This document shows positions 10,003 through 19,183 of a DNA stretch of 39,615 bases, one piece after another. The notes beneath the pieces were generated by a model. It searched no databases and had not been told where the DNA came from. It saw only the letters and a program-made list of their open reading frames with translations. The position numbers and the translations under genes are program-made. The stretch is from Betaproteobacteria bacterium (lineage in GTDB: Bacteria > Pseudomonadota > Gammaproteobacteria > Burkholderiales > SG8-41): the NCBI GenBank assembly GCA_947476215.1, contig CANJQI010000031.1:1-39615 (forward strand). Direction: 5' to 3'. Position 1 is the first letter of the stretch; every line of letters begins with the position of its first letter.

Positions 10003-10983
10003 TCAGGCGCGGCCGCGCGCCAGCGCCGCAGCCAGGCTGATGGCCGCGCGCAGGCTGCCGGCATCCGCCTTGCCGGTGCCGGCAAGGCCTAGCGCGGTTC
10101 CGTGGTCAACCGATGTGCGGATGATAGGCAAACCGAGCGTCACATTGACGCCGCTGCCAAAGCTTGCATATTTGAGTACCGGCAGTCCCTGGTCGTGATA
10201 CATCGTCAACACGCAATCGCAGTCGCGCAATTGCTCGGGATTGAAGAGCGTATCCGCGGGTGTGGGGCCTGATAAGCGCATGCCTTCGCCGCGCAGTTGT
10301 TCCAGCAGCGGAATCATGATGTCGATTTCCTCGCGTCCCAGGTGCCCGGACTCGCCGGCGTGGGGATTCAGGCCAGCCACGGCGATACGAGGATGCGCGA
10401 TGCCGAAGCGCGTTTTCAAGTCGTGCTGCAGCACGCGCAGCGTCTTCTCGAGACTGTCGCGGGTAATATGCCGCGCAATATCTTTCACCGCCATATGAGT
10501 GGTTGCGAGCGCCACGCGCAGTCCGCCGCCGATCAGCATCATTACGACGTGGGGTGTCGCGGTGCGTTCGGCGAGAAATTCGGTGTGCCCGGTAAACGGA
10601 ATACCGGCATCGTTGATTACGCCCTTGTGCACGGGTGCGGTTGCCATTGCGCCGAATAGACCGCTGCCGCAACCGTCCGCCGCCGTTTCCAGCGTATGCA
10701 GTACATAGGCGGCATTGCCGGGGTCCAGTCTACCTGCGCTGACCGGCACGGCGAGCGGTACATGAACGACGGGCAGCATACCTGGTTCGAAGGGTGGCTT
10801 ATGGGAAGGATCGAACGGGAGTGCGCGCCACGGCAGCCCCAACAGATGCGCGCGCTGCGCGAGCATGTCACGATCCGCGATCAGTACCAAAAATTCGTCT
10901 TGCGGCTCCTGCGCAAGTGCAATGCATAAATCGGGACCTATGCCGGCGGGTTCGCCCGGCGTGACGGCGATCACCGGTGTCAT
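10003..10983 (-). CDS. pdxA: 4-hydroxythreonine-4-phosphate dehydrogenase
   Basis: PdxA oxidises 4-phosphohydroxy-L-threonine with NAD(P)+ in the DXP-independent branch of pyridoxal phosphate synthesis. The predicted 326 residues match the family (about 330). Motifs are 'TPGEPAGIGPDL' near the start, 'FTGHTEFLAERT', 'GLNPHAGESGHLG' and 'TMYHDQGLPVLKY', which carry the metal-binding histidines and substrate contacts. The frame remains open upstream to 11136, but that part overlaps surA and is low-complexity. The ATG at 10983 begins 'MTPVIAVTPGEPAG' like other family members; an ATG at 11010 is the alternative. No strong Shine-Dalgarno sequence is seen, and three hairpins lie between surA and this start. 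Confidence 0.93.
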   Translation of the reverse strand: MTPVIAVTPGEPAGIGPDLCIALAQEPQDEFLVLIADRDMLAQRAHLLGLPWRALPFDPSHKPPFEPGMLPVVHVPLAVPVSAGRLDPGNAAYVLHTLETAADGCGSGLFGAMATAPVHKGVINDAGIPFTGHTEFLAERTATPHVVMMLIGGGLRVALATTHMAVKDIARHITRDSLEKTLRVLQHDLKTRFGIAHPRIAVAGLNPHAGESGHLGREEIDIMIPLLEQLRGEGMRLSGPTPADTLFNPEQLRDCDCVLTMYHDQGLPVLKYASFGSGVNVTLGLPIIRTSVDHGTALGLAGTGKADAGSLRAAISLAAALARGRA

Positions 10984-11040
10984 AGGATATGGGGGGGCTG
11001 CGGTGGGCATTTTCGTTGCTGATTGCTTCGGGTATGAGGG

Positions 11041-11090
11041 GGGGCAGACAGCCCCACGTTTCGTGGGCGACGGCGCGCACACGTGCGCCG
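11041..11090 (-). promoter_or_regulatory. Hairpin cluster between surA and pdxA
   Basis: Three inverted repeats lie just after the surA stop. One pairs 11071-11076 with 11085-11090. A second pairs CCCACG 11053-11058 with CGTGGG 11062-11067. A third pairs GGGGC 11041-11045 with GCCCC 11051-11055. The second and third share bases 11053-11055, so both cannot form at once. None is followed by a U run. They could tune mRNA stability or translation of pdxA; this is inference. Confidence 0.35.
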
Positions 11091-11095
11091 CGAGA

Positions 11096-12418
11096 TTACC
11101 GCTCTTCGAGGCGATACTCCACAAACGCTTTGTCACGCAGTTGCCGCACCCATTCCTGATACGCTTCGTCGGATTTTTGCGCGCGCAGCGCCTGGCGTGC
11201 CTGCAAGCGTTGTTGTTGGCCAGACATATCCTGGCTACGACGTTCCTGGACCTGTATCAGGTGCCACCCGAACGGGGAACGCACGGGTTCGCTGATCTGC
11301 ATGGGTTTCAGGGCGTCCATCGCTTTTTCAAACTCCGGCACGGTATCGCCTGGCGTCAGCCAGCCCAGTTCCCCGCCGCGCGAGGCACTGGAGTCCTCGG
11401 ACTGCAAACGCGCGAGTTCCGCAAAATCCGCATTGTTGTCGAGGCGTTCCTTGAGTTTGATCATGCGCTCCTTGGCTTCGTTTTCAGATACCAGTTCGCT
11501 GGTCTTGATTAGAATATGCCGTGCTCGTGTCTGGGACACGATCATCGGTGCATTTAGGCCTCGCCGGTCGTTGACGCGCACGAGATGAAAGCCATTGGAG
11601 CTGCGCAGTACGCCGCTGGTTTCGCCCGCTTTAAGGGTTTTCACGGCCTCTGCAAAAATGGTCGGCAGTTGTACGAGTTCGCGCCAACCCATGGCGCCAC
11701 CCTGCACGGCGTCGGGCGCATCGGAGAAACTGGCTGCAATCTGGCGAAAATCGGCACCACCGCGAATTTGCGCCAGCGCCTGTTCGGCACGTGCGCGACG
11801 CTGTTGAAGCTGTTCCGGGCTTGCCTGTTCCGGAACCCGGACGAGTATATGGGCGATATTGTATTCATCGCCTTTTCCTTCCTGGCCCTGCAGCGTACTG
11901 AGCAGGTTATCGATTTCGCTTTCCGTGATCGTGGTCTTGCTGTCAACTTCACGCTCGCGCAGCCGCGCAAGCGTGATTTCATCGCGCACATCGTTACGAA
12001 ACGAGGCGAAGTTTATTCCATCCTTTTCCAGCGTTTGTCGCAGTACGGCGGTCGATATTTTGTTGCTTTCCGCAATGCGGATGATAGCCGCATCGAGCGC
12101 GGCATCGTCGATGCGCACGCCGTTTTCCTTGGCGAACTGGAGTTGCACCCGGGAGTAGACCATGCGCTCAAGCACCTGTTTTTCAAGCACTTCTCGTGCC
12201 GGCGGGGGTGTGCCCTGCTGACGCAGCTGCGTCAGAACCACATCCACTTTCTCATTCAGATCGCGGCGCGTGATGACTTCGTCGTTGACGATGGTGACTA
12301 TCCGGTCCAGGAGCAGGATGCGGTTGGCGGGTTTTTGCGCGATTGCGTGAGGCATGACGCAAAGCGCGACTAGCGCGAGGCTTACCATGGCAACCGTAGG
12401 TGCGAAGAAGATTTTCAT
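11096..12418 (-). CDS. surA: Periplasmic chaperone and peptidyl-prolyl isomerase SurA
   Basis: SurA escorts unfolded outer-membrane proteins, LptD among them, to the Bam complex. The 440-residue protein has a signal peptide (about 1-27, ending 'PHAIA'), an N-terminal chaperone domain starting 'LLDRIVTIVNDEVITRRDL', two parvulin domains ('YNIAHILVRVPE' with 'GGAMGWR'; 'TRARHILIKTSE' with 'RGGELGWLTPGD') and a short C-terminal helix. The frame can start at a GTG at 12460 inside lptD; the ATG at 12418 gives a normal signal peptide and sits 19 bases past the lptD stop. Its position directly after its main client lptD is the classical arrangement. Confidence 0.95.
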   Translation of the reverse strand: MKIFFAPTVAMVSLALVALCVMPHAIAQKPANRILLLDRIVTIVNDEVITRRDLNEKVDVVLTQLRQQGTPPPAREVLEKQVLERMVYSRVQLQFAKENGVRIDDAALDAAIIRIAESNKISTAVLRQTLEKDGINFASFRNDVRDEITLARLREREVDSKTTITESEIDNLLSTLQGQEGKGDEYNIAHILVRVPEQASPEQLQQRRARAEQALAQIRGGADFRQIAASFSDAPDAVQGGAMGWRELVQLPTIFAEAVKTLKAGETSGVLRSSNGFHLVRVNDRRGLNAPMIVSQTRARHILIKTSELVSENEAKERMIKLKERLDNNADFAELARLQSEDSSASRGGELGWLTPGDTVPEFEKAMDALKPMQISEPVRSPFGWHLIQVQERRSQDMSGQQQRLQARQALRAQKSDEAYQEWVRQLRDKAFVEYRLEER

Positions 12419-12437
12419 TTTGTCAGGTGAACTAAAA

Positions 12438-14777
12438 CTAACGATCCGGAAAGAAATCACCGGGGCGCGTGGATTGCAGATCTTGACGATAGTAACCGGA
12501 AATGTTTCGACGCAACAGATCCAGCGGATTAGAGCCGATTTTTGAAACTCCGTTCAGTTCCAGTTGCATGAATATTGAACTGACCTGGTTTTGGGTTGCG
12601 GTCGAGAAACGATGTGCCACAACCCGGAAAGCCCAACATGCACCATCGTACTCCAGACCGGCGATTCCCTCGACCAGCTTGCTATCCTGAATTGAATAGT
12701 TCCAGCGCGCGATTCCGCTCAGACGTCGGGTCAGCGGCCATTGTGACGACAGATCAATTTGACGCAGGGTGTTGTTAACCGAGGACACCGTTGCGGTGGG
12801 GCTAACGGACAACGGCGCGGGAGTGAGCAGGGCGCCATTGGTGTAGCGGTAATTGATGTTGATGACTTTGCCGCGCTCCGGCTGATAGTGGGTGCCCAGA
12901 TTGAGTCTTTGCGTTTGCGACAGATCGGTCGTGTATTGCCAGCCCGCGTCCGCCGTCCAGTGTGGGGCCACCGTTCCGCTCAGTACCGCCAGCAGATCGG
13001 AGTTCGAACTGTTACGCGCGGTTACGCCCGGCAATGTCACTTCCTGCGACTTAAAGTAAAAGCGCTGCCCCAGTCCCACGCGCAGCCGTTCTATACCGCT
13101 GTCCTGATGCAGCAGCCGCGAGGTAACGCCCAGCGTGATCTGGTTCGCGTCATTGATGCGGTCGTTGCCGCTGAACTGATTCTCCGAAGATAGCGTGGCA
13201 AAATTAATGTCCTGCAGGGAGCTATCGAAGTTGGGTATCAGGTTCTGCTGCCGGGTCGGGATATATACGTAATATAACTTTGGTTCCAGGGTTTGCAGCA
13301 GGTTCTGCCCGTAGAACCGGGCATTGCGCTCGAAAACCAGTCCGCTGTCGGTGGAGAGTATGGGCGTCACACGACTCTGATGACGCTGGGTAAGCGCCGT
13401 ACTGTCGAGGCTGTAATATGAAATATGCGCGCCTATCTTGGGCGTCATATATGCATATGCGTTTTGCAGCGGCGCGCTGAGCGCGGGGTAGGCCACGGCG
13501 CGTCTGCCGTTGGTCAAGCTAGGGTGCGTAAAATTGACCACGCTGCTGCTGAATTCAAAATCCGTGAAACCGAGGTTTTGTTTGGCGGCGCTCAAGGTAA
13601 GCATGCTGCGGTTGTATGGCGGCGTCAGCGGATTCAGTGGGTCGGTTTGCAACGTTTGCCAGCGTTGAACGAGCGCCGCAGCGCCCCAGGTTCCGCCATT
13701 CCACCACGAACCGCCCTTGGCCAAACTCCCTTCGCGGGGCAGCACTGACTGCGAAGTCGCCGCAACTTGAGTAGACAGATCGGTAAAGTAATTATCGTCG
13801 GAGACCTTCTGGACATTTAGGTTGCCGACCCATCCGCCATTCCATGCTTGGCGATGATTTAAAGTAAATGCAAAACGGTTTTCGTCATTTCTGACACGAT
13901 CGCCGGGCAATGCTTCAAAGCGCATCACTCCGGATGACGTCGGTTCCAGATAGCGGAACTCGTTGTTCACCATCAGGCCGCGTTTTTGCAGTATGCGCGG
14001 CGTTATGGTCGCATCGCGATTGGGCGCAAGATTCCAGTAGTAGGGAATCGAAAACTCCGCGCCCGAATTGCCGGTCGTCCCGAAGGTGGGTGACAGAAAC
14101 CCCGATTTACGTTGACGATCGAGCGAGAACGTCAGATACGGGGCGTAAAGTATGGTGTTGCCGAGGAAAATAATGCTCGCATTACGCGCGGTGCCCAGCT
14201 GCCGCTCCTTATCGATCTCGAATTCACTGGAGCGTACGAACCAGTCATCGTTTCCGACTTCGCACGATGTATAGCTGCCGCCAAGTATTCTGTATTTGTT
14301 TTCGCCTTCAATGACGATGCGCTCGCCGTCGCCTCGACCGCGCGTGCCGCTGACTTGCACCTGGTATCGTGGCTTCTCGATCGCGCCGCGTTCGGACTCG
14401 AGGTTCATGCGCAGGCCCGATCCTTCAAGCACATCGCCGCGTTGTTCAATGCGCACTGCACCTTGAGCGGTAATCTCGTTGTCGGGCGTGTCGTATCGCA
14501 GCCAATCCGCAAATATCGCCTGTCCACGACGGCGTAGGCGAACCGACCCTTCAGCCTCGAGTTCCTTGTCTTGATGACCCTGTATGGTGTCGGCATCGAT
14601 AAAAGCCGGCACCTTGTCTTTATAGCCCGGGACGACATGTATCAACGTCGGTTGCAGTTTGAGACGGACACCCCCGTCGCCGGGTTTGAGGCCGAGAGGG
14701 TTGTCATCAGCGGCGCCGGCACTGACACAGGTGCAGGACACAAGCAACGCAATGAGCTTAATCCGGTAAGGGGTCAT
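12438..14777 (-). CDS. lptD: LPS-assembly outer-membrane protein LptD
   Basis: LptD is the outer-membrane beta-barrel that, plugged by LptE, inserts lipopolysaccharide into the outer leaflet. The predicted 779 residues comprise a signal peptide (about 1-22, ending 'CVSAGA'), an N-terminal OstA/LptA-like beta-jellyroll (about 45-200) and a C-terminal barrel. The motif 'SYTSCEVGNDDWFVRSSEFE', with Cys, and a late 'DGACWAFRVVAHRF' fit the conserved cysteines that form LptD disulphides. The frame extends to 14867, but the ATG at 14777 gives the signal peptide, while the upstream part overlaps amgK on the other strand. It is the first gene of the lptD-surA-pdxA-ksgA operon. Confidence 0.95.
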   Translation of the reverse strand: MTPYRIKLIALLVSCTCVSAGAADDNPLGLKPGDGGVRLKLQPTLIHVVPGYKDKVPAFIDADTIQGHQDKELEAEGSVRLRRRGQAIFADWLRYDTPDNEITAQGAVRIEQRGDVLEGSGLRMNLESERGAIEKPRYQVQVSGTRGRGDGERIVIEGENKYRILGGSYTSCEVGNDDWFVRSSEFEIDKERQLGTARNASIIFLGNTILYAPYLTFSLDRQRKSGFLSPTFGTTGNSGAEFSIPYYWNLAPNRDATITPRILQKRGLMVNNEFRYLEPTSSGVMRFEALPGDRVRNDENRFAFTLNHRQAWNGGWVGNLNVQKVSDDNYFTDLSTQVAATSQSVLPREGSLAKGGSWWNGGTWGAAALVQRWQTLQTDPLNPLTPPYNRSMLTLSAAKQNLGFTDFEFSSSVVNFTHPSLTNGRRAVAYPALSAPLQNAYAYMTPKIGAHISYYSLDSTALTQRHQSRVTPILSTDSGLVFERNARFYGQNLLQTLEPKLYYVYIPTRQQNLIPNFDSSLQDINFATLSSENQFSGNDRINDANQITLGVTSRLLHQDSGIERLRVGLGQRFYFKSQEVTLPGVTARNSSNSDLLAVLSGTVAPHWTADAGWQYTTDLSQTQRLNLGTHYQPERGKVININYRYTNGALLTPAPLSVSPTATVSSVNNTLRQIDLSSQWPLTRRLSGIARWNYSIQDSKLVEGIAGLEYDGACWAFRVVAHRFSTATQNQVSSIFMQLELNGVSKIGSNPLDLLRRNISGYYRQDLQSTRPGDFFPDR

Positions 14778-14831
14778 TTTCAGTACAGTTAGGGTAGAGT
14801 GATAAAATCGCACAAATTTCGAAATTAGGCA

Positions 14832-15830
14832 ATGCATCACTTGGATCGCAAGCAGCAGCTTCAGCATTGGATTGAAGACCGGTTAAACTTGACGGCGCTT
14901 AATCTTGAACCGGCATCCGCGGATGCCAGCTTCCGGCGTTATTTTCGGGTGCAGGCAAACGGCCGGTCGCTGATTGCGATGGATGCCCCGCCGGACCATG
15001 AGGATTGCCGTCCTTTCGTGCATGTTGCGAATCTGATGGCGCAAGCGGGCGTGCATGTACCCGAGGTCATCGAGCAGGACATCGAACGCGGATTCCTGCT
15101 GCTCACCGATCTCGGTAACGTGAGTTTTTTGCAGGCGCTCGATGAGCAAAGCGCAGGGCGCTTGTTTGGTGACGCACTCGATGCGCTGCTGCGTTGGCAG
15201 CTCGCCAGCCGACCCGACGTACTGCCCGTTTATGATGCGGCCTTACTGAGGCGGGAGCTCCTCCTTTTCCCGGAATGGTACGTGCAACGTCATCGTGGTG
15301 TAACGCTGACCGATGTTCAGCGTCAGGAACTGTTGACGTTGTTTGATCTGATTATCCGCAACAACCTTAGTCAACCGTCGGTCTATGTACATCGCGACTA
15401 CATGCCGCGTAACCTGATGGTATGCGATCCCAATCCCGGGGTGCTCGACTTCCAGGACGCCGTGTACGGGCCGATCACGTATGACGTCGCATCCCTGTTC
15501 AAGGATGCGTTTGTGAGTTGGGAGGAGGAACGCATACTGGACTGGACGGCGCGTTATTGGGAGAAGGCCAAACGCGCGAACCTGCCAGTTAATGCCGATT
15601 TCGGCACGTTTTACCGCGATTTCGAGTGGATGGGCCTGCAGCGGCATCTGAAAGTCTTGGGAATATTCGCACGCCTCAACTATCGGGACGGAAAAAGCGG
15701 CTACCTCAAAGATACGCCCCGGTTTGTTGGTTATGTGCGTGCGGTCGCAGGCCGCTATGCCGGATTAAAGCCTCTGCGGACCTTGCTCGATCAAATCGAA
15801 GGCCTATCATCGGCGGCGAGCACTCAGTGA
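14832..15830 (+). CDS. amgK: N-acetylmuramate/N-acetylglucosamine 1-kinase AmgK
   Basis: AmgK phosphorylates MurNAc (and GlcNAc) at C1, the first step of a cell-wall recycling route that bypasses de novo UDP-MurNAc synthesis. The 332-residue protein has an aminoglycoside-phosphotransferase fold: 'SFRRYFRV' N-lobe strand, catalytic 'VHRDYMPRN' with Asp189 and Asn194, and the metal-binding 'LDFQDAVYGP' with Asp206. The assignment rests on these motifs plus position: divergent from lptD and immediately upstream of murU, the order described for Pseudomonas putida. A generic phosphotransferase would be the fallback name. Confidence 0.87.
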   Translation: MHHLDRKQQLQHWIEDRLNLTALNLEPASADASFRRYFRVQANGRSLIAMDAPPDHEDCRPFVHVANLMAQAGVHVPEVIEQDIERGFLLLTDLGNVSFLQALDEQSAGRLFGDALDALLRWQLASRPDVLPVYDAALLRRELLLFPEWYVQRHRGVTLTDVQRQELLTLFDLIIRNNLSQPSVYVHRDYMPRNLMVCDPNPGVLDFQDAVYGPITYDVASLFKDAFVSWEEERILDWTARYWEKAKRANLPVNADFGTFYRDFEWMGLQRHLKVLGIFARLNYRDGKSGYLKDTPRFVGYVRAVAGRYAGLKPLRTLLDQIEGLSSAASTQ

Positions 15831-15894
15831 TGCCTATCATGCGCAGCTCTGCATGCAGCGGAAAAATTGTGACCGCCACTTTCGGCAGCTTGAA

Positions 15895-16575
15895 GTGCAG
15901 GCGATAATACTAGCCGCGGGGCGCGGCGAGCGCATGCGACCGCTTACCGATACGACACCCAAGGCATTGCTTGAAGCCGGCGGCAAACCGCTGATTGCAT
16001 GGCACGTCGAAAAACTTGCCGCAGCCGGGTTCAGGCGTATCGTCGTAAATCTCGCTCACCTCGGGGCGCAGATTGAGGCTAGTCTCGGCACGGGCTCGCA
16101 ATTTGGCGTGGAAATCGCTTATTCACGCGAATCCCGGGCGTTGGAGACGGCCGGCGGCATCACTTATGCGTTGCCGTTGATAAGCGACTCCACCTTTGCG
16201 GTCGTCAACGCCGATGTATTTTGCGATTACGATTACCTCGCTTTAGCGCGCACAGTCAGGCGGCTGGCCGAGCCGGGATTTATCGCGCATCTCGTCCTGG
16301 TCGACAACCGTGATCATCATCCAGACGGAGATTTTGCACTGAGTGACGGGCGCGTGATGCTGCAGGGTGCGCGTCTGACCTTCAGCGGCATAGGTGCGTA
16401 CCGCGGCGAAATGTTCGACAATGTCGCGCGTGGCTCCGTCGCACCGCTCGCACCGCTGCTACGCGGACAGATCGAGTTGAACCGTGTCAGTGGCGAACAC
16501 TATCAAGGTCGTTGGCGCGATATCGGAACAGCGCAGCGGTTGATCGATCTTAACCGCGAACTTACGGCATCTTGA
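15895..16575 (+). CDS. murU: N-acetylmuramate alpha-1-phosphate uridylyltransferase MurU
   Basis: MurU converts MurNAc-1-phosphate and UTP to UDP-MurNAc, completing the recycling step begun by AmgK. The roughly 226-residue nucleotidyltransferase has the signature 'AIILAAGRGERMRPLTD' at its N-terminus, 'TPKALLEAGGKPLI', the metal-binding 'VVNADVFCDYD', and 'YQGRWRDIGTAQRL' at the C-terminus. I chose the GTG at 15895, which starts two residues before the conserved strand as in relatives; an ATG at 15853 would add 14 residues with no family resemblance. No good Shine-Dalgarno sequence precedes either. It lies 64 bases after amgK. Confidence 0.88.
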   Translation: MQAIILAAGRGERMRPLTDTTPKALLEAGGKPLIAWHVEKLAAAGFRRIVVNLAHLGAQIEASLGTGSQFGVEIAYSRESRALETAGGITYALPLISDSTFAVVNADVFCDYDYLALARTVRRLAEPGFIAHLVLVDNRDHHPDGDFALSDGRVMLQGARLTFSGIGAYRGEMFDNVARGSVAPLAPLLRGQIELNRVSGEHYQGRWRDIGTAQRLIDLNRELTAS

Positions 16576-16602
16576 TTTTCCTTTTTCATTCGAGCTTATA
16601 AT
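16572..16602 (+). promoter_or_regulatory. Promoter of pepP, predicted to give a leaderless mRNA
   Basis: A perfect TATAAT (16597-16602) is preceded, 19 bases upstream, by TTGATT (16572-16577). The predicted start site, about seven bases downstream, coincides with the pepP ATG at 16609, and no Shine-Dalgarno sequence is present. The long spacer weakens the call. Confidence 0.4.
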
Positions 16603-16608
16603 TTGTTC

Positions 16609-17937
16609 ATGCCCAACCCCGACGACACCATTGACGTGCCGGCCGACTACGCGCAGCGGCGCAGCCGGTTGGCGCAAACCATACAGCAAGGTGTGGTCGT
16701 GCTGCCGACCGCGCCCGAGCAGATACGTAATCGCGACGCGCACTACGCCTACCGCTATGACAGCTATTTTTATTACCTGACCGGATTCGCGGAACCGGAA
16801 GCAGTGCTGGTCATCATCGCCGGCGCAACGCCGCGACATATTCTTTTTTGTCGCGAACGCGACGCCGAGCGCGAGACGTGGGAGGGTTTTCGCCATGGCA
16901 CGGAGCTGGCACGGGGAAAATTTGGTTTTGACGAAACCCATGCAATATCGGAACTGGACGAGGTAATGCCGAAGCTGCTGGCGGATCAACCGCAGCTTTA
17001 TTGTCACCTGGGATCGGACAGCCATTGGGACACGCGCGTACTGGGCTGGCTCAATGCCGTGCGCGCGCAGGCGCGTGCCGGGGTAGCCGCGCCGGCGATC
17101 ATGCACGATTTACATCCGCCCATTGATGAAATGCGTCTGATCAAAGACACACATGAACTGGCCATCATGCGGCGCGCGGCACGGATTTCGACGGGGGCGC
17201 ATAAACGCGCCATGCGCATGACAAGCCCGGGCGGCACCGAATACGAAATCGAAGCCGAACTGTTGCATGAGTTTCGCCGCTATGGGGCGCAGGCGCCGGC
17301 TTATACGCCCATCGTCGCCGGCGGCGCCAACGCCTGCGTGCTGCACTACGTTCAAAACAACGCGCCGTTACGCGACGGAGAGTTGCTGCTGATAGACGCC
17401 GGCTGCGAACTGGACGGATATGCGTCGGACATCACCCGCACGTTTCCGGTCAGTGGTGCGTTTGCGCCGGCCCAGCGCGACGTCTATCAAATGGTACTTG
17501 CGGCGCAGACCGCGGCCATTGCGGTGGTGCGCCCGGGCGTGACGTGGAATGTGCCGCACGACACCGCGGTTCGCGTGCTGGCGCAGGGACTGGTAGATCT
17601 GGGTTTGTGTCAGGGCAGTGTGGACAAGGTAATCGAAACCGGAGATTACAAGCAGTTCTACATGCATAGAACCGGCCACTGGCTGGGGCTCGATGTGCAT
17701 GATGCCGGAGATTACAAGCGTGCCAACCAGTGGCGCGCGCTCGAACCAGGGATGGTGCTGACCGTGGAGCCGGGGTGTTATATCCGTCCCGGAGCCGGCG
17801 TTCCGCGGCATTTGGAAAACATCGGTATTCGCATTGAAGATGACGTGCTGGTTACCATGGACGGCAACGAAGTTCTGACGCTGGCCGCACCCCGTTCCGT
17901 TGCCGATATTGAAGCGGTCATGCGTAGCCGTGAATGA
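16609..17937 (+). CDS. pepP: Xaa-Pro aminopeptidase (PepP)
   Basis: This M24B metallopeptidase removes an N-terminal residue that precedes proline. The 442-residue protein has an N-terminal creatinase-like domain ('YAYRYDSYFYYLTGF', about 46-60) and a C-terminal pita-bread domain with the full dimanganese ligand set: Asp263 ('LLIDAG'), Asp274 ('YASDITRTF'), His357 ('HRTGHWLGLDVHD'), Glu387 ('VEPGCYI') and Glu410 ('IRIEDDV'). The ATG at 16609 is used; the TTG two codons upstream is possible. The gene overlaps ubiH by eight bases, the familiar pepP-ubiH pairing of proteobacteria. Confidence 0.95.
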   Translation: MPNPDDTIDVPADYAQRRSRLAQTIQQGVVVLPTAPEQIRNRDAHYAYRYDSYFYYLTGFAEPEAVLVIIAGATPRHILFCRERDAERETWEGFRHGTELARGKFGFDETHAISELDEVMPKLLADQPQLYCHLGSDSHWDTRVLGWLNAVRAQARAGVAAPAIMHDLHPPIDEMRLIKDTHELAIMRRAARISTGAHKRAMRMTSPGGTEYEIEAELLHEFRRYGAQAPAYTPIVAGGANACVLHYVQNNAPLRDGELLLIDAGCELDGYASDITRTFPVSGAFAPAQRDVYQMVLAAQTAAIAVVRPGVTWNVPHDTAVRVLAQGLVDLGLCQGSVDKVIETGDYKQFYMHRTGHWLGLDVHDAGDYKRANQWRALEPGMVLTVEPGCYIRPGAGVPRHLENIGIRIEDDVLVTMDGNEVLTLAAPRSVADIEAVMRSRE

Positions 17938-19081
17938 AATATTCGACATTGTCATCGCCGGCGGTGGCCCGGTAGGTTCTGCACTGGCGCTGGGCCTGCG
18001 CGACAGCGGTCGAAAAATTGCGTTGCTTGAGGCGCGCGCCGGCAACACCGCGGGAGTCGATGACGGCCGCACGATTGCGCTCTCGCAAGGCAGCCGCCTG
18101 ATCCTCGACAGGCTCGGTGTGTGGCCCGCGCTAGCCACGGCGGCAACGCCCATACATCACATCACCGTTTCCCAGCGCCGCGCATTCGGCCGCGTTAACC
18201 TGGACGCGGCCGATTCCGGCGTGTCCGCCTTGGGTTACGTGGTGCGCTATGCGGTGCTGCAACGTACGCTTGCGGCGGCGCTCGTCGACAGCGGCGTGCG
18301 CGTGATGGAGGGCCACACGGCGCAAGAGGTCGGCACCGATGCGCGCGGCGCAAGCGCCATCACCGCGACGGGAGAGCGACTGGCGGCACAATTGATCGTG
18401 GTTGCCGATGGTGGAACGCAACTCAAGATGACAGCCGTAAAAACGCGTGACTATCATCAATCGGCCCTGGTCTGTGATATCACGAGCGAGCACGTACACC
18501 AAAATCGGGCCTATGAACGATTTACCCCGGAAGGCCCGCTTGCGCTGCTGCCGTTCGCGGCTGGCTGGTCGCTGGTGTGGACGATGCAACCGCAGCATGC
18601 ACAAGCGCTTGCGGCGGTGGGCGACAAGGAATTTTGCGCGCGGCTACAGGATGAATTCGGCGCGTCGCTCGGTGTCTTTAGCGCGCCAGGCCGGCGCGAT
18701 GTTTTCCCGCTTGCACTCAAATACGCAACCTGCCCGGTTGCGGTGCGAACGTTATTAATAGGCAATGCCGCACAAACACTGCATCCGGTGGCTGGCCAGG
18801 GATTCAATCTGGGATTGCGCGATGCGTGGGAACTCATACGTACCGTCGTGAACCATGCCGGGGAGGACATCGGCGACAACGCGGTGCTAAATTCATATTT
18901 CTCACAACGACGTTTTGATCGAATCGCCACCATTTTGTTCACTGATTCACTGATCCATTTGTTTCGCAAAAACATCCCGCTGCTTGGTGGCGTGCGCAGC
19001 GCAGCGCTGGGTGCACTGGAAGTCCTGCCAGGCGCGAAGAATTTTCTTGCGCGCCGCATGATGTTCGGCGCGCGCGGTTGA
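17930..19081 (+). CDS. ubiH: Ubiquinone biosynthesis flavin monooxygenase, UbiH family
   Basis: The 383-residue FAD-dependent aromatic hydroxylase acts in ubiquinone ring modification. It shows the N-terminal dinucleotide-binding 'DIVIAGGGPVGSALALGL', then 'DDGRTIALSQGS', and the second FAD motif 'LIGNAAQTLHPVAGQGFNLGLRDAWEL', whose 'GNAAQTLHP' form is typical of UbiH rather than UbiF or UbiI. A GTG at 17930 is taken as start because it begins 'NEIFDIVIAGGG' directly and overlaps the pepP stop by eight bases. A TTG at 17900 would add ten unlikely residues. The exact ring position hydroxylated cannot be told from sequence. Confidence 0.9.
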   Translation: MNEIFDIVIAGGGPVGSALALGLRDSGRKIALLEARAGNTAGVDDGRTIALSQGSRLILDRLGVWPALATAATPIHHITVSQRRAFGRVNLDAADSGVSALGYVVRYAVLQRTLAAALVDSGVRVMEGHTAQEVGTDARGASAITATGERLAAQLIVVADGGTQLKMTAVKTRDYHQSALVCDITSEHVHQNRAYERFTPEGPLALLPFAAGWSLVWTMQPQHAQALAAVGDKEFCARLQDEFGASLGVFSAPGRRDVFPLALKYATCPVAVRTLLIGNAAQTLHPVAGQGFNLGLRDAWELIRTVVNHAGEDIGDNAVLNSYFSQRRFDRIATILFTDSLIHLFRKNIPLLGGVRSAALGALEVLPGAKNFLARRMMFGARG

Positions 19082-19130
19082 GTGTCGTAATTATTTACAA
19101 GCGTCGCTTTTCTTGGCACTGCGACGAGAT

Positions 19131-19136
19131 TACAAT
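19131..19136 (+). promoter_or_regulatory. Possible -10 box of the dusB-fis promoter
   Basis: TACAAT (five of six matches) lies about 48 bases before the dusB ATG and is followed by a GC-rich stretch (GACGCCC), the kind of discriminator seen at stringently controlled promoters such as E. coli dusB-fis. No convincing -35 is found at 16-18 bases. Confidence 0.3.
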
Positions 19137-19183
19137 GACGCCCTTTCTCCGAATTTCCCGTTTCGATCCCAGGTTAATCAAAG

